Shown here: positions 1 through 12,654 of the stretch, one piece after another
Numbering within the stretch: the first letter of the stretch is position 1
How the letters are laid out: each line of letters opens with the position of its first letter
Origin: Tillus elongatus
Taxonomy: Eukaryota; Arthropoda; Insecta; Coleoptera; Cleridae
DNA length: 64,000 bases
NCBI GenBank assembly: GCA_964006375.1
Contig: OZ023267.1
Coordinates: 37,769,766 to 37,833,765, forward strand
Direction: 5' to 3'
Notes under the pieces: generated by a model
The model's input: only the letters and a program-made list of their open reading frames with translations
The model's database searches: none
Told to the model about the DNA's origin: nothing
Program-made: the position numbers and the translations under genes

Positions 1-980
1 CAATAAGCATATTATTATTAATATTAGTATTATTGTTATTATTTCTATTTAACAAAGCTGAGAACTTCAGCGAAAATGCAGTTATACACACAATAAAATA
101 GTGTAAATAAATTTGTTTGTTTATCCAAATTTTACCCTGTTCTTCACTAGCTATGTGCCTATTTAAAAATAAAGTTCTTAGAAAAAAAAATAAAAAAATT
201 AAAAACCTAAATACACATAATGCAAGCAAATTTAACCTGAGATTACCCTAGCTTTGCTCGATTATTGTTTTTCGTGCTCCTTTTTGTGACACATATTATA
301 ATAAGTACAACTTATTTTTATATTTATTAGATTTAGAATATGTGTTAAATTTTAACTATACTTCCACGAACTTTTGTGCGATTACAATCAAATCAAAGCC
401 TTACTTTTGTAGGGTATGTACTGGATAATTAGAAATTGGGTTGTATTAGTAACAAATATAACACTTAATAACAATAGAGTCGATAGCTTAGTTGGGAATC
501 CTGGGGTCGACTCTCTTCGATTCATTTTCTTAAGAAATTTCCTTTCAGTAATAAAATTCTAACATAACATCAACCAAGATTACGACATAAATTAAAGTCC
601 GCAAACTTCACTTTTCGGAGTTGGTGAAAAGCCATCGATTTAATCTACGATGCAATAGTGAACTCCTGATTGATTTCAACTCTCTTTACAAAATAAAGTT
701 ATTTGTAATAGATATGTGACAAAAATAATCATGTATTAAACGATTCTAACATACGAGGTGTCAGCTACTTTTACAGCTTTTTTGGGTACAAATCATAATT
801 TTCATATTTCGGCATTTTTTGGTTCCTTAACCCAAAATTACTTGTTTTCTCTATGAAATTAAATCAATTGTATTTATTGTACAATAACATTTAGTTATGT
901 GACCTCTTGAAAGAGCAAAACATATTTTTAAATGCCCATAACCCAGTTTTCTAAAGTCAGAATCTTGAAAACTGCTACAT
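1..980. other. AT-rich DNA without recognised genes
   Basis: I see no long open frame, no domain match and no clear repeat boundary here. The stretch is AT-rich with short A and T runs and ATT-rich patches near position 20-50. It may hold old, eroded transposon sequence or intergenic DNA. Confidence 0.5.
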
Positions 981-984
981 AATT

Positions 985-1180
985 TAGTCTTTATAAAAGC
1001 AGCTTATGTATCTAATTTTATCTAAATACCACTGTTATTTTCAGAGATACAAAAAATTTGCGAAAAAACGGATCCGATCAAGCTAATCAGTGAACTTGTC
1101 CAAGCTATTTGAAAAAGGGAGGTACTTACCAGTTTAAATCAAGATCGGTTGATTAATTTTTAAGTGATATGGTCTGATAT
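985..1180 (+). repeat. TA-core repeat, body fragment
   Basis: The stretch near 1085-1175 matches the body of the TA-core repeat (compare 30110-30197 and 61255-61345): a phrase like 'gaacttgtccaagctatttg' followed by a diverged form of 'aaaatcggcccatt' and 'gagttatcggtgtgata'. Where other copies have the (TA)n core, this copy instead meets the foldback element at 1181. The fit suggests that the foldback inserted at the TA core. Confidence 0.55.
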
Positions 1181-2417
1181 TGAGGGTAATTAATCGAAAC
1201 CGTCTATTCAAAGTATTAGAAGTTCTGTTCAAAATATTTTTTGAAAATTGCAGCATGCAGATAACGACCCATGGTCTATCCAATGGAAATATTTTTGAGA
1301 TGACGGTACTTCCGTAAATACTAGAGGTAGACATCCAGTTTCTCATTTCAAATGGAATAGTATATATTTTTTGCATTTCTGATTGATAAACGTTATTTTA
1401 GAGAGATTTTCAGTACCATACCCTATACCTAAGTTCAACTTTGAGTTTTTTCGAGTTTAATAATTTTTGGATTTGTTTCATGATACTTAAAATTATCTAC
1501 TGCCACCATTTTTAAATCAAACGCGCTAAAATTATAGTTATTGAGAGAAAAAATGCTGACGTCTATAGTGCCGTTTTTGAAATTGGCACATTATCTATGT
1601 CCAAAATTTAATTTTGTTTTGGTGCAGCTGCAGACCATTAAAACTAGATTATTTCAAATACAATGCCCTATTTATATTCCCATAATTCTGCGACATTCTC
1701 CATGAATATAAAATAAGTTCAAAATATCCGTGTTTGAATATCCTTGATTTTCCATTTCGATTGACACAACAGAAAAGCGCGACACAACTGGTTGACAGTT
1801 CAAAATTTTATCAAAAACCCTAATATCTTTAAAAATATTGCAGATAGGTATAAAGAATGTTATTACAGTTCGATGCGGAATTTTAGTCTGATTCAGGATA
1901 TCGGAATATAAATCGGGCATTCTATTTAAAAAAATCTAGTTTTAATGGTCTAAAGTTGCACTAAAAGGAAATTAAATTTTAGACACACTGTAGAAAGTGT
2001 GCAAATTTGAAAAAGGCACTATAAACATTAACGTTCTTTCTATATACAACCATAATTTTAGCGCTTTTGCGTTAAAAATGGTTGCGGTACATAATTTTAA
2101 GTATCATGAAGTAAATCTACAAATTTTCAAAAGGTCGAAAAAACTCAAAAACGACAGAACTTAGATATAGGGAACGCTTCAAAAGGTCTCTCAAAAATAA
2201 GGTTTGTAATTAAAAAATTCAAAAAAATGTACACCATTCTATTTAAGATAAGAAAGTTGATGTTTACTTTTGGTATTTCCGAAAATACCGCCATTTTAAA
2301 AATAGTTACGTTGAATAGACCATGAGTCGTTACATGCATGAAATTTGAAATTTTTAGGAAAATATTATGAACAGAACCCCTAATACTTTTAATAGACGAT
2401 TGAGATCAATCACCCTG
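1181..2417. mobile_element. Large foldback (hairpin) element
   Basis: The left half (about 1197-1700) is an imperfect reverse complement of the right half (about 1880-2405). Matching landmarks are 'ccatggtctatccaatgg' near 1270 against 'gaatagaccatgagtcg' near 2312, 'catgatacttaaaattat' near 1480 against 'aattttaagtatcatgaag' near 2092, and 'gaccattaaaactagatt' near 1632 against its complement near 1938. The right end reads 'caatcaccctg' followed by TA; the left end is a diverged 'tgagggtaattaatcg'. No transposase is present. The TA flank and the CAGGG-type end suggest a non-autonomous element moved by a Tc1/mariner-like transposase; that is inference. Confidence 0.65.
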
Positions 2418-2646
2418 TATATACGCACCTCTATAGTTAGAGTATAAAATAATATTCTAGGCATTACTATATCCGAAAATAATTGAATAATGTTTGAGAA
2501 ACAGATAGGGTTCCCAAAATGCATTTGACAATTTAATAAGTCAGAAAACATGATTTTCTCATAGAACATCCAGTATATTATCCTACAGTTGAAAGAAGAA
2601 TTAAACTCTGAATCAAACAATATAATAAACGATATTATAAAAATTT

Positions 2647-2963
2647 CTGGACGCAGCAAGTGAGTTATGGTAGCGAATTTGCATTAAATGCTAAATTTGC
2701 ATAACTCTATTTTATATAAACCTATAACCTATTATTAGACCTTGGTGCGTGGTAAAGGGCAACATACCAACCAATTTTCATAAAAATAACTTTTTGAGAT
2801 ACAATTTTTTTTCAGAAAATTATTTTTTTTTAAATAAAAACTGGTCTGATAAGGCTGGCTAACGAACTAATCCAAGCTATTATTAAGAGAAATATTCTTG
2901 CTAAGTTTAATCAAAATCGGTTAACAACTTTATGAGTTATCGTGTGGACACATCCATACATAC

Positions 2964-3037
<74 letters not shown>

Positions 3038-3160
3038 ATAAAAATTTCAAACGGACCTAGGTTTCGGGTTATAGGGGCCCAAAATCGCGTTTATTTAAAA
3101 ACATTTTGGCAAAGTCTAACAATCGATATCTCTTCTATTAGCGAATTTTTGTAAATAAAA
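2647..3160 (+). repeat. TA-core repeat, near-complete copy
   Basis: This copy starts with the terminus 'ctggacgcagcaagtgag', runs through a body containing 'ggctaacgaactaatccaag' and 'aatcaaaatcggttaac', crosses a (TA)n core at 2964-3034, and ends with the second body and a decayed palindromic end ('attagcgaatttttgtaaat'). The same order is seen near 29.2-30.5 kb and 60.2-61.6 kb. The end abuts mariner copy A at about 3165, so the two elements are joined or nested. Confidence 0.65.
2964..3034. repeat. (TA)n array, core of the 2647 repeat
   Basis: About 35 TA units with one G interruption near 2976. It lies between the two bodies of the TA-core repeat. Confidence 0.95.
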
Positions 3161-3164
3161 ATTG

Positions 3165-4768
3165 GAAGTTTTATCAACTCGTTTAAAAACTATTCACAGT
3201 TGAAAATTCCAAATCGCATTTCTTATCGGAATGAGAGAAATGCGGTTTATTATTTTAGTTTATCGGTCGGTTTGATACTTGATAGTACTACCGAAAATTA
3301 ATTTCACAATGGTGTATTCTGTAGAAGAAAGAGATGAAATAATTACTCTTTTTTTTCAAAAACTATGGCTGTGTCAACCGTACCGCAAATTTGTTTAATG
3401 AATGACATCCAAACAGACATGTTAACAGAAAATACATTTTGGAGTTAGTTGCAAAGTTTCGACAAAGTGGTTCTGTAGCCAACAAAAAACGGGATCCTCA
3501 ACGTGAATTTCCGGTTAGAAAAGAGACTACTGAGATTGAAGTTTTAGGACAAATTGCTGCAGACCCAACTTTGAGCACGTGAAAATTGGCCACTGTTTTA
3601 AACATAAAAGAAGGACTATTCAGCGAATATTGAAGCATCATTAATTTCACCCGTATAAAATTCATCTTGTACAATAACTCAATGAAGATGATTTTGATCG
3701 GTGGCTGGAGTTTTGTGAAGTTATGACTGCACGAATAGCTGATAACGGGAACTTTCTGTTCAATATCTGTTTTTCAGACGAGTGTACGTTTTTATTAAAC
3801 TCAACAGTCAATCGTCATAATTGTCGTTATTGGGCAGATAATAGTCCAAGAAATTTCCACGGAGTCCACACTCAAACTCCACAGAAATTTATTGTCTGGA
3901 CTAGCATTTTTGGAGATCGTTTAATCGGACTAATTTTTCTTGATGGCAGTTTGAGTGGCGAAACGTATTTTGTGTTACTAGAAGAGATCGTTTACCGTCT
4001 ACTAATTGACATTGTTGAAAATGATAATCGCTATCAAGAAAATCAATTAGTATTTCAACAAGATTGAGCTCCATCGCATTTTTCACAACGTGTTAGGGAG
4101 TTTTTGAACATAGAGTTTTCAGAGCAATGGATTGGGTATAGAGGTGCTATTGAGTGGCCTCCTAGATCACCGGATTTAACTCCTTTACACTTCTTTCTAT
4201 AAGGCCATTTAAAGAGTAGAATTTTCGCAACAGAAGCAGAGTCTCTGGAAGAATTACGACGACGCATTGTTAAAGAATACCGTCTAATAACTCCACAAAT
4301 GCTCCAGAATGTCAGAGCTCGTTTTGAACAAAATTTGTACTTTTGTATGAAAGCTGGTGGTCAACAATTTGAACACTTACTTAAGTGAATAAACATTTTT
4401 GAACGTTTGGTTTTGTTTTTTAGTTTTTTTTAATGAAAAATTGACTAATTAGTGCATTTCTTATCACAATGAATGAAATACGTTCTTGCAACTCCAACTG
4501 TGAATAATTTTTAAACAAGTTGATAAAACTTCCAAAAAAATTAGTGTGCTGAATTCAGAAAAAAAAGAGCTTTCACATGATGTAATACTCGACACATCTT
4601 CCCTATTTAAAATATAAGGGTTGTTATCACCACCCTTAAGGGGTTGATGTGACAAAGTTGAGTTTTATGTCAGAACATGTCCCCCTTAATATTAAAATTG
4701 ACGTGTTTCAGCGTTTCTTAAAAAAAATTCTCTGGGCGTAATTCCGTCTGTTTCGTTTTCAGTGCGCC

Positions 4769-4773
<5 letters not shown>
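3165..4773 (+). mobile_element. Mariner-like transposon family M1, copy A
   Basis: The 3' end ('gcgccaccct', then the TA array at 4774) matches the ends of copies B (40145-41598) and C (49022-50395). An inner terminal-repeat segment, 'ggaagttttatcaactcg', occurs at 3166 and in reverse complement near 4519, so the terminal inverted repeats are long, roughly 280 bp in an intact copy. The outer part of the left repeat is missing here: TA-core repeat sequence runs directly into the inner part. The element encloses one transposase pseudogene. Confidence 0.8.
3309..4388 (+). pseudogene. Mariner-like (IS630/Tc1 superfamily) transposase, copy A
   Basis: An ATG at 3309 opens a frame beginning MVYSVEERDEIITLFF, the N-terminal DNA-binding end of the family. 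A frameshift in a T/A run near 3355 and further stops break the N-terminal third. The catalytic part is well preserved from 3723: FSDECTF holds the first aspartate, FQQD the second and PPRSPDLTPL the third, with 36 residues between the second and third aspartates by my count. Stops replace a codon just after FQQD (near 4065) and in the FLWG motif (near 4200). The reading ends QQFEHLLK then TGA. The protein would cut and join transposon DNA; this copy cannot encode it. Confidence 0.85.

Positions 4774-4857
<84 letters not shown>
4774..4857. repeat. (TA)n array bordering mariner copy A
   Basis: About 42 uninterrupted TA units beginning at the last base of the transposon end. Confidence 0.95.
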
Positions 4858-4859
<2 letters not shown>

Positions 4860-5660
4860 AGATAAAGTAGGTATTTATTAAAAACTAGTCACTGTCACTA
4901 GATGTCTACTATAAGGATCATAGTAAGCGTTTGCTTGACGATTTTTATAGATTTATTTTCTATGGAAACTTGCTAAAGGTACAAGTGATGTATCTAGTCA
5001 GTTAAATTCTAGGGGGAACGTAGGGCATCTATAGGCATTTAGTTTGGCAAATAAGCTATTGTAGAAGGTTATTTAAGTAACTAATATCCACTATTTACTA
5101 AACAAAAGGATAAAGTCGCTTTTTTTCAAGTACTGAACCGATATATCTATAGAAGAAGACTCGGCAAACAATAAGATTACTTTCCAATCATTCGTAGGTA
5201 GGTAGATATCAAGTTCGTTTACCTATATGGATATCTATTGGAGCAATATTAACAGATAGTATTCCAAAAATGTTGCAACGCCGGCTATCCAAATTTACAT
5301 AGAAATTGTTGCACTTAAAGGAAAGGAATCGAAATTTACCTACAGGAAATTACAGATGCGAAAGTGTTACGCCACTGGTTAAATTTGGTCATATATAATG
5401 TATTGATTATGCAAATATGCATTACCAGAAATCAACGGTAAAGGCCACCACATGCATTTAATGTAATCATTTAAGAAGATGTTCATATTGCAGTATTTAT
5501 ACAGAAATACATAAAAAAAATGGAACATCCTTGACAAACTTGAAACATTCCCTGCATCTACTCTACTTTATCGCATAGGTACTTGCTTCAAAACACTTAG
5601 CCAAAATCTCACCTGACGTACATATCGAAGTTTAAAAGATGTCACACACCTGAGGCCATG
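4858..5660. other. Unassigned AT-rich DNA
   Basis: No coding or repeat signal that I recognise. Several short tracts such as 'gtaggtaggtag' occur. It could be unique intergenic sequence. Confidence 0.4.
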
Positions 5661-5662
5661 TA

Positions 5663-5926
5663 AAAACTTAATGAAAATCAACTTATTCTTTACAGAAATA
5701 GCTTCGAGCGTCGTAAGGTAGCCGACGTCGAGACGTTAATGTTCTTCCGACGCCGCTGCGGGCTAACGACGCTCTGGAATGCGCCGTCGCAACGCTTCGC
5801 GGAAACAATGGCGTCTCACATTCTACCAATCATCAACAGCGATCAACGCAACCATTCAGCCGCATCTAATCACTTGATACGCCTTTACTATAAGGTTTTG
5901 CCCGTTCTTAACACCTAAAACATCTA
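5663..5926 (+). other. CG-rich open stretch of unknown nature
   Basis: One frame stays open for about 85 codons from just after a stop near 5658 to a TAA near 5924. It reads through ERRKVADVETLMFF and then WNAPSQRFAETMASH. The segment 5700-5815 is far richer in C, G and CpG than anything nearby. A pyrimidine tract with TTTACAG at about 5690-5696 could be a splice acceptor, so an exon is possible, as is a GC-rich repeat. I recognise no domain, and the ATG at 5740 lies well inside the open stretch. Confidence 0.3.
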
Positions 5927-6164
5927 CACCAACTCATAAGAATACTGTCGAAGCCGCAGTATCTGTTTTTAGATGACCCTGCGTTAAAACAACTCAATCA
6001 GCTTCACAGTTATATAAAACAATTCACTGGATTGATGAATATCCCTGTTAAGATTTCCTCGAGTGAGAATACACCTGAGATTGATGATCTCGTATATTTT
6101 TATAAGGCAATAATCCATTATCTTCGCTACTTTTCAAAGATTTAATATAATTTTTTAGTTGTGC

Positions 6165-6330
6165 TGCCCAGAGATCAGCCTCGTGGACGCGTGGTCCCCT
6201 CTCGCTACCGATGAGGGCGTGAACAGCGCAAAGCCCCGCCCATGTATACCCGGATCAAGTCACCCTTGAACGACTGAGTGACATGATGCTGAAGCCAGTC
6301 TTTGGTACGCTTCGTATGGTAAAACATACA
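6165..6330. other. GC-rich islet of unknown nature
   Basis: About 150 bp of balanced base composition ('ctcgtggacgcgtggtcccc', 'aaagccccgcccatgtatac') stands out in AT-rich surroundings. One plus frame stays open from a TAG near 6158 for about 44 codons. TTTTTTAG at its left edge resembles a splice acceptor. It could be an exon, a SINE-like repeat or part of another element. Confidence 0.25.
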
Positions 6331-6890
6331 GTGTTTCTGATCAAATTTGGTCCAAGAACACGTGTCTCTTTTCATTCGGAAGATCAGCGGACCAAATTCG
6401 ACGGGTAATTACAGCTAAATCAAGCGGAACTGGCATACACGCTTGTGAAACCACTCAAGTATAAACGCGAGTTTCTTGTGATTTGACACTTCAAGTTTTG
6501 TTTTTATTTTGGTGGCGAACGTTTTCGAGTTTTTTTTGGTCAAAGATCGCGTTCGCGGTTTTTCTTCGCAAAAATCTCGTGAAATATTTAAAGTGTTGGA
6601 TGTTATGATGAATGTAATCAACTGAACTCTGGTTGCTTCTTAAGGTAGGAATTAGTCAAGTACCTACCTATATGTATTTAAATATTAAGTTTTATATGGA
6701 AGCTCGAGGTACTAGTTATCTTTAATTTTTTTTGCACATTTACAAATGTGTGGGTTAGTATAATATTCGAATTAATAAAAAAGTCTGTAGCTAATTGAAT
6801 GTAAATCTTGTATACCTACATATTTATTAACACTAACACCAGATATTATGTCATAAGCTACATTTTTTTATTTTCACTGTGTGGAACTTT
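6331..6890. other. Unassigned AT-rich DNA
   Basis: No recognised gene. A minus-strand open frame of 68 codons (6415-6621) has no family resemblance that I can see and is probably chance. Confidence 0.4.
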
Positions 6891-6894
6891 AAAC

Positions 6895-7023
6895 GAATTT
6901 TTATTAAAAAATTCGCTGATAGATTGATCACGAATTTTTAACTTCAAATCGAGCGCCAATTAAAACTCTAGAATCCATATTTAGTGTCTGTGTGTTTACA
7001 TACATACACACATATGTATATAT

Positions 7024-7098
<75 letters not shown>

Positions 7099-7250
7099 TG
7101 ATTATCCGAGAGATAACATAAAAAATAAACCGATTTTCATTACACTTGGCATGTACTTATCTCTTTTTGTAAATCCGTTCGGTCAGATCGCTAGCTAGCC
7201 GAAATCGAACCAGTTTTTCTTATAGATTTCAAGTTTTTTCAGACAAGAAA
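6895..7250 (-). repeat. TA-core repeat, diverged copy
   Basis: The palindromic end ('aatttttattaaaaaattcg') lies at 6895, then the second body, a (TA)n core at 7028-7095, and a decayed first body ('gagataacataaaaaataaa', 'aaccgattttcattacactt'). The order is reversed relative to the copy at 2647. A terminus of the GGACGCAGCAAGTG type appears further right at 7692-7737, so extra sequence may have inserted between. Confidence 0.55.
7028..7095. repeat. (TA)n array, core of the 6895 repeat
   Basis: About 33 TA units preceded by a degenerate run of 'acatac' and 'atatgtata' repeats. Confidence 0.95.
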
Positions 7251-8157
7251 TTTATCTCTAAAAGTAGTAGGCATATAGTAAGTTATTTATTGTATAAATG
7301 AAAAAGATATTACAATGAGTTGTATGGTGACTTAATAATCTGACAATAGGTAATATTATCATGCATTAGATTTAACAGAAAAATGACTCAAAATAATTAC
7401 AAATAGCTAAAGTTGCCACTTTAATCATCTTTCGTAATGCATTTGAATTGCTATCAAAAGAACTGCTCATTACAAAGGTCGTCGACTAAATAACTTATTA
7501 TAACAAACAAAAAACAATTAGCAAGGTATAAGCCAACTTGGAAGAAACGAAAACTGGTCAAAACAATAGCAAATATACAAAAAAAATCTCTGAAAGTAAT
7601 GAAGTTACTACCCATGGTGGAAATGGGACATATGTTTTTTTATGGAATTCTATCAATTAAATGTTAAGTTATTATAATTTGAATGTGTTTTGGAAAATTC
7701 GCTACCACAACGTACTTGCTGCGTTCGGACTTTTATGACACTGTGTCACAGCATAATCACCTATGCTGTGACTGTGTCAAAATTTTGAAGTGTGCTGTTA
7801 GAATATTCAAGTTTTTTGTTAGACAATTGTCTCTTCTGAAATTATATAAGTATGTACATACCTAGTTAGTTTAACTAATAGAAAATACCTACCTATATCA
7901 GCCCACCAAAAATTTAAGTTGCTTTCCTAATAAGAAACTATTTTATTAAGATTTAAAACATTTCTAGTAAATGTTTCTACTATAACGCAATTGCCAAGGT
8001 AGGAGTGATTAAATGAGAACCTCACATAACAAGATTTGTTGAAAAATTAATAAAAAATGAAAAGTTTCATACATTTTTGAGTATGTAGGTTCTCATAGTC
8101 TCAATCATTGATATAAATAGGTCTCTATATGTAAATATGTTTTAGAGAATTTCCATA
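7251..8157. other. Unassigned DNA with one repeat terminus
   Basis: Mostly AT-rich sequence with no gene. At 7692-7737, 'aaaattcgctaccacaacg' followed by 'acttgctgcgttcgg' is the reverse-oriented GGACGCAGCAAGTG terminus. Confidence 0.5.
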
Positions 8158-8580
<423 letters not shown>

Positions 8581-8721
8581 GTGTAACCTTTTAAATTCGG
8601 ACACAGTTTATTCTGGACATCGAGTAATTTGGACATCTATTTTCAGAAACTGAGTCAAAAAACAAACAAATATTACGGATTTTTTAAGGCACTGACAAAT
8701 AGATATGCTTATTAATAGTGA

Positions 8722-8790
8722 TTGCCCTTGCTTGGTGAAACCGTTCCAAACTAAATAAAGACGTGGAGACTATTTCCCTGGCTTCAAAAA
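8722..8790 (+). repeat. Half copy of a palindromic MITE (family P)
   Basis: The text 'cttggtgaaaccgttcc' then an ACAGATG-like segment and 'ctggcttcaaaaat' matches one arm of the palindromic repeat seen complete at 53108-53322 and partly at 12761 and 20913. Only one arm is present before the next TA-core repeat begins. Confidence 0.5.
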
Positions 8791-8794
8791 TATT

Positions 8795-8899
8795 CCCGAC
8801 TTTTGAATTTTGAAAAAGTTTCTTTAAATGAGCACAAACTGGGATCCCTAAAACCCATATCCGGGGTCAGTTTTAATTTTTATGTGTTTACAATGTATG

Positions 8900-8978
<79 letters not shown>

Positions 8979-9215
8979 CTCCCACTGATAACTCAAAAAA
9001 TAATGGGCCGATTTTGATAAAATTTACTGAGTACCTTCCTTTTGTAAATAGCTTGGATAAGTTCGTTAGCTACGAAAATCGAACAACGTTTTCCGGAAAA
9101 ATTTTGGGTTTTCTTTCGAAAAAAATCCATAAATTAAAAAGCTATGGCAACCAAATTTGGTACGCTGGTTTCTGCCATAAAGAATATACGTTGCGCCAAA
9201 ATTTAGATCTCTAGG
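8795..9215 (-). repeat. TA-core repeat copy
   Basis: It opens with 'gacttttgaattttg' and 'cccatatccggggtcag', crosses the (TA)n core at 8904-8977 and continues with 'actgataactcaaaaaataa' and 'ggataagttcgttagct', ending near 'gcaaccaaatttggtacg'. The palindromic end is not present, so the left side is truncated against the MITE half at 8722. Confidence 0.65.
8904..8977. repeat. (TA)n array, core of the 8795 repeat
   Basis: About 36 TA units after a short 'tgtatgtatg' lead-in. Confidence 0.95.
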
Positions 9216-9484
9216 TTAAAAGAGAAAGAAATTACAAGCCTCCGATTAAAAAAAGTTGAAAATTCTCGTAGTCGTACATTAGTACGCATTAGCGCTTTAT
9301 GAGTTGGAAATGCGCCTCTAAATGACTAACAAGCTCCTAGATCTGTGTCTCAGCCGTCATTTTCCTTCATTTCGTTAAAATACGAGAAAAAAATCAATTT
9401 TAAACAAAAATTGTATGTTGTAAATAATTAAGAGGTTATAAAATTAATATACAAGAGTATATACCTGTTAGTACATAAATATGT

Positions 9485-9585
9485 CATGTCGAGAATGGCT
9501 GAGGCTGAGGCAAAGTCTCACCATCGATACCTCTCTATTAGTGAATATTTTTTTACATAAAAATTCACTAAAAACTCATTATTAT
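9485..9585 (+). repeat. TA-core repeat, palindromic end fragment
   Basis: The text 'agtctcaccatcgatacctc' followed by 'ctattagtgaatattt' and 'aaaaattcactaaaa' is the palindromic end of the TA-core repeat without its body. Confidence 0.5.
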
Positions 9586-10288
9586 CATCACAATCAAATA
9601 CCTATACCTATTTGTACCAGTTTTAAAGACAATACGTCAAATACGTTTATAGATATCTAGGAAAATAGGACATCAATTTCTCACTTTAATATTTTTTGAT
9701 TGAGGTAAGTTTTCCTAAAACGGAATATTTTAATGCTTTGCTGCTATGTGAACCATTAGTTTTGGATCAGTATGTATAACTTAAATCATACATTTCTTTG
9801 CTTTATGAGTACTTAGCTGATAAACACAAGAGGAATAATATGAGAGACAAACAAATTTTAGTCCACTTTATTTTGTTTTGTTTTATTTCGTTTTACTTGA
9901 ATTTATTATTATAGTTGAATATGTGTAAATATTTTTGTTTTGTTTGCTAATGTGTTACTGTTTTGACAAGTTTCACACCCGGTACGGGTAATGTTTACAT
10001 GTTGTATGAAACAAACAAAAAAAAAACATTATTAATATTATAAATTTGAAAATTGATGTATTCACCTATCTACATCAAATGAGAGCCGCAGGCCGCATTT
10101 TTTAGATACAAATTTTGCTAGGTATAATGATGCTATACCTACTGAAATGTTAACTTACCTAAATGGCAATAAAATAAAGTTTACCTGGAAGTCTTGAAAC
10201 TTCGAAACTATTTTTGAATTAGAACCCCAGAACAGCAACAAAGACAAAGATAGAGATCACTTTCCTGATAGGGATTTTGACTTAGAAT
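9586..10288. other. Unassigned AT-rich DNA
   Basis: No coding signal or repeat recognised. T- and A-rich runs dominate. Confidence 0.4.
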
Positions 10289-10550
10289 TTACATAAATAC
10301 TCAAATAGGTTTCCAAGAAGTGTAGGAAATAAAAGGTATTTAGAAAAGAAATATATTTGAAAACTATTGTCTATACTGACATATTATTTATGTGAAAAAT
10401 ATTGGAATATTTTAGCCCCTATTTACATGAGTACCTAAATAAGTTTCTAAGAAGTGTAGGAAATAAAAGGTATTTACAAAAGGATTTTATTTGAAAACTA
10501 TTGTCTATAGGTACTGACATATTATTTTGGTGAAAATATTTGCAAACTTT
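10289..10550. repeat. Tandem duplication of a 134-bp unit
   Basis: The phrase 'aagaagtgtaggaaataaaa' starts at 10315 and again at 10449, and the flanking text ('gaaaactattgtctata', 'tgacatattatt') repeats at the same offset. The two units differ at several positions, so the duplication is not very recent. No gene lies in it. Confidence 0.8.
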
Positions 10551-11180
10551 AGACTACAAATGTCTGTTAACACTGTTTTCATAGAAAACTTAAAATTTAC
10601 ATATACCTGAATTTTAAAGAACACTTGTCCCTGTGTAAGATTCTATAAATGATAACAAGTTTACCGTTAATTTTCATATACGGGGGAAGATAAAAATGAA
10701 ATTTACCTACCTAACCACCAACCAGAAAAAAAAAGATTTGGAGAAAAAAAAAATTTCCTCATATGAACTTTACACTCTCTGTTCAATGCTTCTACAATAA
10801 TGTGATATTAAAAAAATATCCCAAAACCTCTTAAGAAAGTCGAAAATGAGCTCTTTAAGTTTTTCAACAACAAAAAGATCGACGCCAGTATTTTTCCAGC
10901 TTAAGAAAGAGGTAACAGTCCGAAAAGTGTCGTAACTCAACAAACTCGTACCTATTGATTTCTCTCTGAACTTTGTGAGCCTCATAAACTCTGCAATCTT
11001 CATGTAGAAATAATGTCTGTGGAAAATTAGAGGGCCTCTTTCGGTGTATAGACACTGTTAAATTTTTAGTTGTCTTTCCATAGACATGAAATTTAGTTTT
11101 AGAAATAAATCTTAAAAAATGTTCCATCTCATTTTCTTTCAAGAACGGGGGAGAGAAAAGCTGTGTTCTCACCTTGAAAA
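10551..11180. other. Unassigned DNA with overlapping minus-strand open frames
   Basis: Two minus-strand frames, 10864-11172 and 10770-11003, overlap and could be one coding segment broken by a frameshift. The longer reads KTKFHVYGKTTKNLTVSIHR and RRPSNFPQ-like text without a motif I can name. They may be remains of a mobile-element protein or chance. No start context or partner gene supports either. Confidence 0.25.
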
Positions 11181-11846
<666 letters not shown>

Positions 11847-12077
11847 CATGTAAGTTTTTGATAAATAAATTACTCACATTTAGAAATCAATATCTTAAAA
11901 CCCATTGTCATTTGAGATTTTAGGGGTGAATCTTGGATAGCACCACCGTTTAAGGGTTGGTATTGCAGTGTTGAAAATAAGCCTAAAAGTCTTCCCCCTT
12001 GAGACCAAAATTTAGTTCTTTAAGCCATTTTCCACAAAATCACAATTATGTCCTAAAATGCGTTTGGTTTTTAAGTA

Positions 12078-12240
<163 letters not shown>

Positions 12241-12650
12241 GTAGACATGGATATGGGTTCTAGAGGTCCTACTATGCTTTTAAAAAATTATAAACTGAGA
12301 GTCGCGATGAATAACACAATTGAGTTTTCAAAATGGCTTGTATCAAATGTTTAAAAACATTATTTGAAATGTCTGAAAAAATAGCATTAAATGTGCTAAC
12401 TCAAAAACGATTTATATTTACTGTTTTTACGCATTATATATTACAGTCTCTATACAGGCAAACTGTGTACCAGACTTTACAAAAATAACTTTCATATTTT
12501 CGAAAAAACCAACTTTTTATCAAATGTCAACAACTCTTCTTCCCCTAAAGTTATAAACTTGAAATTTATTAAGTATTATAGCCTATATATACTCAAATTT
12601 AATTACAGTAACTTTGTTATTAAGACACAACAAATTATCGAAAGAAAGTT
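12241..12650. other. Unassigned DNA
   Basis: No gene recognised. The left 110 bp continue an open frame out of the TA array, which is an artefact of the dinucleotide repeat. Confidence 0.4.
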
Positions 12651-12654
12651 CTTG

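Noticed and set aside
2640..3160. Calling the TA-core repeat a Helitron
   Set aside because: The microsatellite core and terminal hairpin are suggestive, but I see no consistent TC start, CTRR end or Rep/helicase coding remnant in this window.
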